This document shows positions 44,752 through 56,605 of a stretch of DNA of 64,000 bases, piece by piece (the first letter of the stretch is position 1; the number at the start of each line of letters is the position of its first letter). This stretch comes from Hesseltinella vesiculosa (taxonomy: Eukaryota > Mucoromycota > Mucoromycetes > Mucorales > Cunninghamellaceae): assembly GCA_002104935.1 (NCBI GenBank), contig MCGT01000026.1, positions 186,001-250,000 of the forward strand. The letters are read 5' to 3'. Position numbers and translations under genes: made by a program. The notes below the pieces were generated by a model that saw only the letters and a program-made list of their open reading frames with translations, was not told the origin of the DNA and searched no databases.

Positions 44752-45789
44752 TCATCTTCGAGCTGGTTTAGTTGTTTTGCCTGACAAAAAAAAAAGGCGT
44801 GAGAGACTTGGTCATCAAACTCTGCTCTTTTCTCTTTGGACCCTTACTGGCAATCGCTTTCGCTATTTCTATTTGCTCCACATTGCCAGAGTTGATCATG
44901 GAATTGAGCAGACCTTGAACGATATTGTCGCTGGAAAAATATCGATGGTCAGGGAATCAAAGGTTGTACACAAATCTATCGAAGCTTACTGTAGCGCCTT
45001 GTCCTCGGGAGTTTCTTCTTGTTCACGGAGGTTGATGTGGTCGTTCATAAAAGGAGGAGGGGAGCCAAGGCCGAAATGATGCAGTTCAAAACCGCCTAGA
45101 AATTGATTGTCGCTAGGATCACGGAACTGAAGCGTGCCGAATTCGTCCATGTCTTCGTCCTCGTCTAACACAAAATCCTCGTCATCCTCGTCGTCGTCCT
45201 CATCTATCACATGCAGTTGCCCCAGCAGTTCTATCGAGCTAAACCAAACAAAGAAACGTGAGCGTGCCTGTGCAAGACCCAGCAGCTCCAAATCGACCGG
45301 GTTTTATCTTACTTGGACCCTGTGACAACCAATTCACAGGCCTGGTCTTCTGGAGAAAAATACATATTCAGCGACTGCGATTCGACCTGGAAAAAAAAAT
45401 GGTGAGCTTTGAGCATGATCGTTGGTATTGCCCCTTCTCCTTTTTTCTTTTTCATTTCATCCATTGGCCACCACTTACTTTGCCACGAGTCAAGGTGCAA
45501 AGAGCAAATTCTTCGCCTCGTGATTTGACTTTGAGTGTTGATCTTGCGGGTTGATCGTGTGTTGGAGCGAGCGTAGCCTAGCGAATAAATAAAAAAAAAA
45601 ACTGGGTATGAGTTCTCGTGCATTGGGTTCAATGACCACACCCACTTGTGTGATATGCAGTAAACTGTCACATAGAATGGTATGCCGCTGACTAGGCTGT
45701 AATGTTAAACCTGTTGCAACAAAATGCGAAAAATTAACCAGCTAGATCAGATAAACAAAAACACACCTACACCATAGTGACGATGACAT
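44752..45789 (-). CDS. Nucleoplasmin-like histone chaperone
   Basis: Seven exons: 45789-45771, 45710-45646, 45577-45479, 45386-45313, 45238-44990, 44930-44848, 44780-44752, 205 residues. The N-terminal nucleoplasmin core is visible: SLWCLTLQPSQ, STLKVKSRGEEFALCTL (the EEF.LCTL strand), LNMYFSPEDQACELVVTGS and IELLGQLHV. It is followed by an acidic tract (DEDDDEDDEDFVLDEDEDMD) and a short helix, and ends SKTTKPARR, a basic nuclear-signal-like tail. This N-terminal domain occurs in nucleoplasmins and in nuclear FKBPs (Fpr3/4 type); no FKBP domain follows here. Role: histone storage or delivery (family knowledge). It is convergent with the 43167 gene (129 bp between the stops). Confidence 0.8.
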
Positions 45790-46588
45790 GCTGAGAGTGA
45801 GAACAATTTTGATTAATATGCAATGAGTTAAAGGACTGGCCCTTTTGGTATATCAACTAAAAAATGAGAATGAGAGGAAAAAAAAAAAAAGAGAGAGAGA
45901 GAGAGAGAAGAAAAAAAAGAAAACAAACAATTCAACACGCGCTGGTACCTTTCTCATCAGCCAGCATACGAGCTGCTCTGAACCTCCTTGTTTTAAAACA
46001 AATCACATATTTGACACTTCATATTACTTTGGAAAGAGAAGTAGGTTTGTTTAAAACAGTGGCTACTTTTTAGATTTGATGTGACAAAGAGAAGCTCCAA
46101 GGAGGTGGACAGTGTATCATGTGATCATCTTGACGGACTTTTTTTTTCACAACAAAAAAAAAAAAAAAAAAAAGTGGGACACCTTGTTTCTTCTCTCTGT
46201 CTTATTTTGAAGCGATTTCCCAGCTCTTTCACAAGGTAGGTATTCTCTAGATTCACACCAGGCCAATGCAGGAAATGGATGGAGATGGCGGTGATAGTGG
46301 AGGGATTGAAAAAAAGGACACTTGGATGATGCTCAGGGGCTGGAGGATTACAAATGGAAATTTGTCCATTACACACAGTTCAAGCTGAAAAAAGTAAAAG
46401 AGTACAAAGAAAACGCGTACGGAAGGTGATTATGATTATAAAAAAACCAGCAGCTTTTTATTGAACTGTTCATGGATCAAATCAAGAAAAATAAAATAAC
46501 AAAAAAAGGAGAGATTGTGAACACTTTTTATTTTGACGGCTGGCTCACGGATATTTTCTTTTAATGTCTAGTCAACACAACGAAAACG
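45790..46588. other. Divergent promoter region
   Basis: It separates the nucleoplasmin-like gene (-) and the BRPF-like gene (+). It has a (GA)n stretch within A runs near 45880-45920 and about 19 A at 46155-46173. Open stretches here contain homopolymer-coded residues and no domain. Confidence 0.45.
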
Positions 46589-49500
46589 ATGCCTTTTAGA
46601 CCACGTGGCCGTGGGGGACGCCGCGGACGGCCACCAAAGCGAAATGGCCATCCGCCTCAAGAAACAACACCTCCGATCAAACCCACAGAACCCAACCTGA
46701 CATCAACCTCGGCGCCATCGTACAAACCCAGAGAAGAGCGCTCATTCAAGGACTTCTTTCCTGATCTCAATGTCCACGATGCACTGATTATCCAGCAAGA
46801 AACTACAGAACAGCCGCCGCTCCATATGCCCATGACTGTTGCCCTGGCTGAGCAGCATCCGCTCAACACTGACCCCGTTCCTTCCGGCGCCCAGGCTGCT
46901 ACAACACCTACGCCAGACTTATCATCACTCCCGGCTCATCCAACTGTAAATGCAGACGATGACAAAGTCAGCGTTCCTTCCCCATCGCCGTCTGTTCAGC
47001 CTGATGCACCTGTTTTGACTACCTGGCCCACGTCTCGTCCACTCCACCCAAAAGAAGGTGACAGCCATCAAGCACTGTCCACCCGTCCTCAAGCCCATTT
47101 GACCTCGGCCGCCGGCTCCGTCAACCTCGATACCTTGCCCAAACCCAAGTTCTCAAAAGTCATCGAACGCCCCAAGCAACGTCGAGGCTCCCGCCGGTCG
47201 TCACGCCATCAAGACGACCAACCAGCTCCCGCCGATCCCGCCGACTCCCCAGTCGATGATACCTTGCAAATGGCTGTTTACGAACGCCCCGATAACCATT
47301 ACATCCGCTACATCGAGCCCACTGAACAAGATCTTTATGAAATGGTCGAATACGACATGGACGAACAAGGTAAAGCTGCCTAGAAGAAGAAGAAAAACAA
47401 TGAAATCTGATACCCCCTTTTTTTTTTCCCAGATGAAATTTGGTTGCATTTGTTGAATGTGGAGCGAAAGGCAGATAACACCGGCGAAGTGCCCAGCAGT
47501 CTGTTTGAAAATGTCATGGACAAGCTGGAAAAGGAATGGTTTGATTTGGTAAGTCTCCAGAGCAAATGAAAAAAGTAAGACTCAGCCTTTCTCTAGGTCA
47601 AGCACTTGCCAAAGCATACAGATGATGAACCTGTCTTACCCGAGGACTCCACTTGTGCAATCTGTGACGACGGTGAATGTGAAAATAGCAACGCCATTGT
47701 ATTCTGTGACGGTTGCAACTTGGCTGTGCATCAAGGTGAAAAAAAAAAAAAAATCGAGACACCGGCCGATGTCTAACCGACTCTCGCCTTTTTTTATTTT
47801 TATTATCTTGTGGACTAGATTGTTACGGCGTGCCATACATTCCAGAAGGCCAATGGCTATGCCGCAAATGCATGGTATCACCGGACAAACCAGTGTCATG
47901 TGTGTTTTGTCCAAACGAGGGCGGTGCCTTTAAGCAGACAAATACCAACAAGTGGGGCCATTTACTTTGTGCCATCTGGATTCCCGAAGTCGGGGTCAGC
48001 AACAGCGTGTACATGGAGCCCATCGACAATATTGAAGCAGTGCCCAAGAGTCGCTGGCGCCTGACCTGCTACATCTGCCGCAAGAAACATGGCGCTTGTA
48101 TCCAATGCGATAACAAACACTGCTTCACCGCCTTTCATGTGACATGTGCTCGCTGGGCTCGCCTGTGTATGCGCATGAAATCGCTTGGCACCCATTATGA
48201 CAGCGTAGTGCTCAAGGCCTATTGCGATCGCCACACCCCCCGCGAATACCAAGACGAAGTCGATGTCGAAAAATGCGTCGTTGCTGCCCAACGGCTGCTG
48301 GACCCCAAAGCCGCACGCAACCGTGACCGTGCCGCTGCTGGGACCCTGATTCCCCGCCGTCGCCATGTCGACGAGTATTTGCAAACCAGTGCTTTTGACG
48401 ACAACCCAAACGACTGGGTAGCCGGAGATCAGGCCGCCCATCGCAAACCTGGCCGTCCGCCTCGTGGCCGCCCTGGCCGCCCGCCCAAACGCAAACTGCA
48501 CGACTTGCAAGCAGCCTCCAGTCAGCTACCGTCTTCTTCCTTGACACCTCTATCGCCCAGTGTCAAGGCCGCTCGTGCTCACCAACACCATTACTCGGCG
48601 GGCGCTCCCATCGCGCCCGACGTGATTCTCAGCCGGCTGGAAACAACTTGTTTCCGCCAGTACTCCCAGCTGCGCAAGAAACCCCAGCTTTTGGCTACCA
48701 TATGCCGCTACTGGTCACTTAAACGTGAATCACGCCGTGGTGCTCCTCTTCTCAAACGTCTTCATCTCGAGGTAAGAATGAATCAACGAAAAAAAAAAAA
48801 ACCGCTCACTGACATGGTTCACTGCGTTCTAGCCATGGACTGCCTCATCCACACAGCTGAAGCAAACAGAAGTGGAAAGAGCACACCGGGCCTCAGTAAG
48901 AACAGAAGCTTAAGCGACCTTCTCCAAAACTCACAGAACTCTCTTTTCCCCTGTCAGGCAATCATGACCCTGCGATCAGATTTGGAACGCATTCGATTGC
49001 TGTCGGAGCAAGTTCAGAAACGTGAAAAGCAAAAACTGGATCGCATCCGTCGTCAAAAAGAATATTTGGAATTGATATTATATCCTTTGGAATACATTGT
49101 CAAACCCATTATCAATGATTTGATCGAGTATGTAGATTGCATAGGACACTCTAGTGCATATCGCCCATGGACAAAGATCTAACGCTTTTTTTTTGTATAA
49201 AGCATGGACAAGAAAGAATACTTCATGTACCCAGTCACACCCGACGTTGCGCCTGATTACCACCAGGTTATTGACAAACCCATGTGTTTTACTGATGTCA
49301 TCAACAAATTCCATGCCCATCAGTATGATACTCTGGAGGCCATCGAGGTAAGCAATCAAAAAGTAGACCAAACCTCGTTGTCGACTGCCTACTTTAAAAT
49401 ATCATTTTCCGTAGATGGACCTGGACCTGATTTGGAACAACAGCATGACCTACAACCGAAGTGAAACTGTGTATTACAAATTGGCCAAAAGGATGAAAGA

Positions 49501-50978
49501 AGAAGCCAAGTTGCTCTTGGATCGTGCTCGCATGGAATTCGACATGCTTGATATCGCCAAGGAGACCGGCACCTTGGCTGCCGGAATCGACGCGAATATT
49601 TTCGACTACGCGTTGATAGAAACAAGCTCTTCGACAGAAACCCGTGCTTCAGCTGCCTCCACGCTGTCCACGTCATCCGTCACCACCGTCTCCAGTCCAG
49701 TCATGAAGCGCAAATACCAGAAGCGAACATCCGTGCCATCCTCAAGCCCGGCTCGTATAACCCGCTCGCTTGCGCCGACAGCTGTTGCTGAGAAGGCGCT
49801 GCCCACCGAAACTGAGCCTCTGGAGCCACCAAGGAAACGACTACGACGCTCATCACATGCTCCTGACATGACAAAAGAAGCTCCAGCCCAAGGCCGTCGA
49901 CCTTCTACGACAAAAGCATCGACCACGCCGCCTGACCTTGACACCGCATCGGTTTCGTCTCCTGCCACCTCGACCTCCTCCACCACGTCATCATCTGGAG
50001 CTCAACGCCGCCATACTCGTAGCTCAGGCAGCGGCAATCTGGCAGTGCCGACAGAGGAAGGGCTCAAGACTCTGAAGAGCCGCAAGCTTTCCCAGGAACT
50101 ACGCAAGCTGATCTCCCCGAACACATTGACGATACCCCAAGCTTATGCACCTGGCTCGTACAAGGAAAGCAAGACCCACAAATCGATCCGTGGCTATGTG
50201 TATATCTCGGAATCCGAAAGCGATGCAGATGGCCCTGGCGACGATGGCCCAGCAACAGATGATCTTGTGACCGACAGCGCCAACCACCTACCGGCAGGAC
50301 ATTCCCCTGCGTCGCCATCCTCGTCAGCTCCCATCAAACGCAAAGGTAGGGGTCCTAGACTCCATTTCCCTACGCCCTCCACCTCGATCCCTGTAACTGC
50401 AAAGAATCCTGGGAAACATCCTGAAGCCAAGCCCAAGAAAAAGAAGAAGTCGGCCCTCAGGGCAAATGACGTGCATCTCAACCCCAAATTGCACACCACC
50501 GAGATCAATCAAATTGTTTGGGCTCGTGTCATTGGCTTCCCCTTTCATCCTGCAAAGGTAAACCAAGGGGGCAGGGAAAGGAGTCGGCCTATTGTTCCTC
50601 ACCCATTCTTTTCTTAATATAGATCGTCGATATCAAGGATGGCAATGTTCCCAATGCCATTTTGAAAGCCAAACACAATCCTAATGCCGTGCTTGTGGAA
50701 TTCTTCAAAGTCCCACAGAATCATCGATGGTAAAAAAAAAAAAGGAATGATCTGACGTGTTTTTATTTCTCCGACGCTGATCCTTTTTTACTTTTTTTGG
50801 TGGGTTTGTTGCTAGGGGATGGATCCGTAGGGGACATTTGTACAAGATTGGAGATGCAGAAATGGATGCTCAGATATTACACTCGGTCAAGCTCACCAAG
50901 CCCAATAAACTGGAGGAAGTGTGTGAAGGATATCTTCATGCCTGTAAACTACTCGATATCCCACCTCAGCAATTCTGA
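46589..50978 (+). CDS. BRPF/Nto1-type chromatin scaffold: EPL - PHD - ePHD - bromodomain - PWWP
   Basis: Ten exons: 46589-47369, 47433-47548, 47597-47735, 47819-48771, 48833-48895, 48958-49127, 49203-49347, 49415-50557, 50623-50729, 50816-50978, 1,259 residues. The N-terminus has an AT-hook ([13 protein letters not shown]). Residues about 260-300 are an EPL segment. PHD1 follows ([20 protein letters not shown]), then the Cys/His-rich extended PHD ([28 protein letters not shown]). The bromodomain spans about 685-815 ([12 protein letters not shown] and the Asn of [11 protein letters not shown]). A PWWP domain closes the protein ([22 protein letters not shown]). In animals BRPF proteins assemble MOZ/MORF or HBO1 acetyltransferases for histone H3; yeast Nto1 does this in NuA3. 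A second AT-hook lies near 545-560. Confidence 0.93.
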
Positions 50979-52688
50979 TTTCTCTGGCTTCCATCCTGAT
51001 CCTATCATTCCTTCTCCTTGTCAGCGTGTACAGTTATATCTCTATGAAGAATATAAAAAATTTGAATCATAATAAAAAAAAAAAGGTTGCCAAGTGTTGT
51101 TTCATTAGACGCTGGGTCGGTTAGCCATGGTGGCGAAAAAAAAAAAAAAAAAAAGGCTTGGAATGCTTTCATCATCCCCTCATATCTTTTACGACGATCT
51201 TATTCATTTTCGAAACCATTCGTAATAATAATAAAAAAAAGAGTTCGACGGCCTTAGCTCTTCGGTACATTTGACAGCTTTTGAACAAGATCAAAACCTG
51301 CTTTCATATTCTGTGTTTCCCGTGTTTCTGTCGCCAGGAAATGCAGCTCTGGCGTGCCATGTTGCAGCCACAGGTGACATGTCTCCCTTTCTCAATGACT
51401 TTTTGATAGAGATCGACATCCATTTCTGCTTTTCCCTTTTGAAGTCGCCCCTGAAGACACTGTCGTACAAAAAAATATGGAGTTCGTGTTTAAAGCAAGT
51501 CTCCTTTGGAAATACAGCTGTGGAGCCCTGTGCACGACATGAGAGTGCTCCCTTTTTCATTTGCAAATATTTATAGCCTTGTTTCTTTGGAAGTCTGTCT
51601 CAAGCCGAAGCTTGACTCTAAGAAAAAAATGTTTCTCGATAAAGAAAAAAATGAAATGACACCTCGATAATCCCGAGGGAGAACAGAGGGGGAAAGGAAA
51701 AGGGACGGTCTCAGTTTTTTTACACTTTAAGCTCTTTAGAAATCAGTTGTTGTCCCTCGAGAAAAACGCATTTTGTCATTTGTCAGGCCTCCTATCTTTT
51801 TTTTTTTTTTTTTTTGATTATATTAGATCTTCACCTTCGTAGAACAAGAGAAAGTGAAAGGGAAGCCCTCCTGACCCAATCGAATCAATTTCCTTTTTTG
51901 ACCTACGGTCGTTTATTTTTGTCGAGACAAAGGTTCATGACAAAATATTCTTTGTTTCAAACTTGTATTGTTTGATAGTGGCTGGTGGTTTGTCAATGAC
52001 TTGGAAGCAGTGACTCCTCTTTTTTCCTCCTTTTTTTTTCTTGGCTTTTTACCATAATCCAAACAAAAATCCTCAGACGATGGATCAGAAAACGAAAAAA
52101 GCTTTTGGATTTTCATATCTTTGCTTGGGCTCGATGCGCTTCTCCTTGATTCATTTATGAGTTTTTATTATGAACTTGAGATAGTATTTTTATACCGTTG
52201 TGATTTTTTTAAATTTTCTTTTTTTTCTTTTCTCTCTTTTTTTTTATTTTCCAAATCCTTTGTTATTTGCCTTTTAAGCTAATCTGTGGGTTCATCCTTG
52301 GTTCCGTCAATCAGCTTCGAGGTAAAAAAAAAACGCCTTTTTAAAAAAGGATCGACGCTCAACCCCTTTATTTAGTAGTGCGCGATCTTTCTTTTTTATA
52401 ACTTGTTTTGTACACCTCTGGAGTCATTTGATCTGGCATATCCCATTCTCTCATCACGTTGTGTAATAATCATTGGGAACGAAAAAATAGGAAAGAACCC
52501 TTGGTAAGGGCTCGTCATTTTTTAATGCGTATTTAGGCGGAGCATCCTTTTTTTGGAATGGCGGCAACTGAATTCTTTTTTTTTTTCTCGATCCACGCCC
52601 TTTTTGTTCCCTTTTTTTTCCCCCTTTTTCCTCTTTATAATTTTTTTTTTTTTACCTTTTTGTTATCCCTATTCATCTCCTTAGATCC
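50979..52688. other. Long T-rich spacer between BRPF-like and transporter genes
   Basis: 1.7 kb without a supported gene. T runs are frequent (51798-51817, 52583-52592, 52640-52652), and so are pyrimidine tracts near the transporter ATG. Short open stretches (51271-51576 and its antisense) have no domain. Confidence 0.5.
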
Positions 52689-54661
52689 ATGGTTAAAAGA
52701 AAGACTTCCGACAGCTTGACCAAAGTCTCTTGGTCTTCTTCTTCTCTGTTTATCAGCCTCTTCAGATTGTTCATGAGTGAATCTCGGTTCAAGTCCCACT
52801 CATCTTTTGCCAGCGATACCACTATACCACCCCAGAGCCACAGCACTGACAGCGACGACGAGCTCGCAAAAGAACGATCTATATCCTTCAGCGAAAAATC
52901 CAGCACCATTACTTCACAAAAACATGCCGATCTACCTGACCCTTGGTACATCCGAGCCAAAAACAGAACCTCTCAACTTTTGAAAAAATACTGGTTCTTA
53001 CTTGGTCTTGCCATCGTCATCTTACTCGCCTGTCAATTCCCTAATGTTGCACGAAAAGAAGGTTACATTCATGCAGAATGGTCGATCAAATGGGGTAAGT
53101 TTATTCCCTGTTTTTAGCTCACATCAATGCTTCTTGCATTTCTGTAAAAAAAAAATGCATGCTCGGCCCTTTCAGCCATGTGTCTGTGATACACAAGAAA
53201 ACAACCATGCAATCACTCACTGACCTTTTTTTTTATTGACTAGGTGCTGTCATCATCATCTTTCTGATATCTGGCATGTCATTACGAACGAGGATCTTGG
53301 CCCAAACCATCTTGCGAGTGCGATTGCATTTCCTAATTCAGTTCATCAACCTGGTCATCATCCCCTTCTTTGTCTTTGGTTTGGTTTTGCTGCTCTTCAA
53401 GGCTCAAGTCCCTCTCAGTTCTCTCTTGTTGATTGGTGTCGTCATTGCTGCAAGCACACCCACAACTGTCTCCTCCAATGTGGTCATGACCAAGAACGCC
53501 CAAGGAAACGAAGCCTCGGGTAAGGCTTGGAAAAAATAGAAATACACCATTCTCACTCTCCCTTCCTATACTTCTCTATAGCCTTAATGAACGCTGCTCT
53601 TGGAAATGCTCTAGGTAAGACACTCACCTCCTTTTTGACAATGGGCTGTCGCTGCCCCCCCCTTCCCGTCTCTCTCATTTTTTGACCCATTACCCCTTAT
53701 TCCAGTCTCTCTCTTTTTTCTCTCCCTCCTATCCAGTCTCTTTGTTCATCTGTGTTTCACCCCGATACCCTCCTTTTCTCACCCCTCTCCTTCACCTCTC
53801 TGTCTCCTTCAAGCGTACCCCTGAAAAAAAAACGAGGCCGCTCACCCTTTTTTTTTTTTTTTTAATAGGCATCTTTGTGTCACCTGCCTTGGTGTCGACT
53901 TTCCAAGGCCCATTGCTGGATGCCACGCCTGAAGATGAAAGTCAGAACCAAGTAGGCGGCGTGGTTGATTTTGTCTCGGTGCTCAAGCAGTTGGGTATCA
54001 CCGTCATGATCCCTCTTGCCGTCGGCCAAGGCTTCCAGTGGATGTTCCCGGAGCAAGTGGCCAAAATCAAAGATAAGTGGCGGCTGTCTGATGTCAGTAG
54101 CGTGTGTTTGTTGCTGATGGTGTGGTCTGTATTCTCCGACGCTGTCTACTCGGGATCATTCTCCTCTGTCACAGCAAAAGACATTGTCGTGGTCGCCGTC
54201 ATGAACGCCACTTTCTACATTGGTTTTTCCTTGTTTTGCCTGTTGCTTGCCCGCTTGCCTCTCCCCTCTTTCATCAACACGCCCCCATGGGTCAAACGGC
54301 TACGTTATTCTCGGGAAGACACCGTCGCCGTCATGGTAAGAAAACAAAAAATACGCCAGCCTCCGATGTTTACATTCTTTTCGTTATTTAGTACTGCGGT
54401 GCCACCAAGACCGTCGCCATGGGCGTGCCTCTGATCAATGTGCTGTATCAAAATGCCAATGCTGGTATTGTTGGCGTGTTATCCACCCCTCTGCTCCTTT
54501 ACCATGTTGAACAGCTGATCCTTGGTAACTTGGAAGTCGAGCTGCTGAAGAAATGGGTCCTGGCTGGGCGACAAGAAGAAGAAGAAGTCCTCCCAACCAC
54601 CACCACTGTGCCCTGTCGTGAGTCTGTCTCTACCTCCTCCAACAAATATTTAGACGAATAG
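52689..54661 (+). CDS. SLC10A7/Rch1-like membrane transporter (bile acid:Na+ symporter family)
   Basis: Exons 52689-53094, 53244-53519, 53582-53614, 53869-54335, 54392-54661, 483 residues. A Ser-rich cytosolic N-terminus of about 95 residues precedes about ten hydrophobic helices, the first being YWFLLGLAIVILLACQFP. Family features are seen: FLISGMSLRTRIL, the ASTPTTVSSNVVMTKNAQGN stretch that lines the cation site, EASALMNAALGN, and the mirror repeat YCGATKTVAMGVPL. Yeast Rch1 and human SLC10A7 limit calcium entry at the plasma membrane; a similar role is likely. The C-terminus is an acidic, Thr/Ser-rich tail. Exon 3 is only 33 nt. Confidence 0.9.
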
Positions 54662-55479
54662 ATCTCTTGTGCTTTTTTTTTTCTCTTCTTTCTGAACCCA
54701 CCCCTCGCTTATATTTTTTTCCTTGACACCTCGTGTCATGCATACCATTTTTTTCTCCCCTTTCATCTTTCGTCATCTTCCATTATCCCTACTACCCCGC
54801 TTCTTCAATGGACTTATTTTTCACAATTAATTTTTTTTTTTGTTGATTCCTACTTGGACGATGAGTCACAGCCTTTCCTGCATCTTGTTTTTGTCTTCGC
54901 ACCCCACTACCACTACCTGAAAAAATAACCCCCCCCCCACCAAAAAAAAAAAAAGAAAAAAAAAAAAAAAACTAGCCCTGCCAATGCCTAGAAAAAATAA
55001 AAATGCCGACAATCACTTTTTTTGAGTAAATTTGTATTTTCAGTGGACGGCTCACAAATGGATGCACCCGCACTGTTCCATTGTCATTGTTCCATTGTTC
55101 TAAAAAAAAACGAGACGCAAATATCAAACTGGGCCAAAGGAGGCGATCGACAATTAAAGTCATACCTGCCAAGATTTTTTACTGTAAAAAAAAATTGCGT
55201 TTTGCACTTTTGGAAAAAAAAAGTCTTGGCTTCGCTGGATCCGAAGGAAGGCTTTTCACCTTGGTGTTTTTCTCATAGCATCAAACCATGTCCTCTGCTC
55301 TGTGACCAAGGCAATTTTGACCCAAAGAAAGCTCGTTTGCTAGACAATACCAAGGATTCAAGATACCCAGGTCAGGCAATTTTTATTTTGGCTGAGGAAT
55401 CGGAGTCCGAAAATATACTATCAAGCTGCTGGCGAGGCAGCCATCTCCATTACAGTAGCCGTACTTTGATGCACTAGCT
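54662..55479. other. Spacer with homopolymer tracts
   Basis: It includes C runs (54930-54939) and A runs (54942-54971). No gene is supported. Confidence 0.45.
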
Positions 55480-55740
55480 CCAAATGGCAGAGTGGTATAG
55501 GGCTGAGCTTTCGTCATCAAACGTCGGGTCTTCACCGATACCCTCAAATTTAGCAGTCAGTACTTCAAGGAGGTGACGTTCGTTGTGGTGGCAAGCATAC
55601 AAGTCATGCATTTGTGCACAGAGGCGACAAGCTAAAAGCACTGTTGGCAGTGGCTACCCATCCGTTTTTGCCAGGATCATCCAATTTTTTTGCTGGCGGC
55701 CATCGGCTTACGGTATTTTGACGAGTCTTACGCTATTGCC
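55480..55740 (+). other. tRNA-like internal promoter words followed by a short coding relic
   Basis: TGGCAGAGTGG at about 55488 fits a pol III A box (TGGCnnAGTGG), and GGGTCTTCACC about 40 bp later is a poor B box (GGTTCGAnnCC expected). No cloverleaf with paired acceptor ends could be drawn. From about 55578 a 48-codon stretch beginning RCGGKHTSHAFVHRGDK is open to a TGA near 55720 and looks coding, but is not recognised. Confidence 0.3.
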
Positions 55741-55789
55741 TGTCAACATATCTCATTATCGGTAATTTTCTGCAAAGGTTGGCGGCAAG

Positions 55790-56000
55790 CTTGTCGTCAT
55801 TTTGCATCAACGATGGGGCAGGTGAGGCGGAGATGAATCGTGGCTTGAGTTTTTTGACCATTTTTTGGCGGTCAAACAGCCAAGAAGTTGGCTGGGTGGT
55901 CATCATTGATCAACTTGTTTTTTTTCAGTATCCATGTCTGTCATAAGAAACCGAATCTATGGAAAAATCCACTGCGATACACCTGATAGAGAAGGGGCAT
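55790..56000 (+). repeat. Copy G of the dispersed repeat, degraded
   Basis: It contains the ordered words TTTTTTGGCGGTCAAACAGC, AGTTGGCTGGGTGGTCATCA, TTGATCAACTTG and TTTTTTTTCAGTATCCATG. These match the middle of the consensus. Both ends are unclear. Confidence 0.45.
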
Positions 56001-56124
56001 CGTTTTTTTTTTTTTTTTTTTTTTTTTTTTGAAAAAACTGGGAACGCCCTTTGATTTAGTCCACATCTGGCTTTTTTTTTTTGCTGTTATTTTTTTTTCA
56101 GTCGTTTTTCTTCCCAATAAAAGC

Positions 56125-56466
56125 ATGTCGCCTCCTCCATCAGATAAACCTCCATCACGCGAAGAACGAAAGAAATGCTGGAAAGTACGAGACGAGTATT
56201 TTGCATGTCTTGATCAATTGAAAATCCTCGATCCAACCGTGGTCGATAAATCGCCCGATCGAGCCTCGTCGTGCTTGGGGAAGAAAAAGCAATATGAAGA
56301 TGCCTGCATGGCAAGCTGGGTATGTGCTACGACAACGTAGATCGCTCAGTCTAACAATGACCTTTATATTTTGTAGGTGGAATATTTTAACAAACGACGA
56401 GTGTTGGACGAACGACAAAAACAATACCTCAAACTGTCTGAACAGCAATCTGGCAAGCAGGCCTAA
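56125..56466 (+). CDS. Cytochrome c oxidase assembly factor 6 (COA6)
   Basis: Exons 56125-56319 and 56377-56466, 94 residues. The twin Cys motif is C18-x9-C28 and C49-x10-C60, the exact COA6 spacing, within RKKCWKVRDEYFACLD and CLGKKKQYEDAC, followed by SWVEYFNKRR. COA6 acts in the mitochondrial intermembrane space in copper delivery to the Cox2 CuA site (family knowledge). No presequence is needed; import would use the Mia40 disulfide relay. Confidence 0.93.
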
Positions 56467-56605
56467 AAAGCAAATAACAACCCCCCCCCTCTCCCTTCAT
56501 TTGTACTCTACCTAGACAAATAAACTCTACGTCGATGATATATGATTCTTTATTTGAGCTATTTAAAATTGAAAATGAGAAAAAGTGCCATTGAATCGGG
56601 AGGCT

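Noticed and set aside
55480..55560. True tRNA gene
   Set aside because: No pairing acceptor ends and a B box that departs from consensus; kept only as a tRNA-like word.
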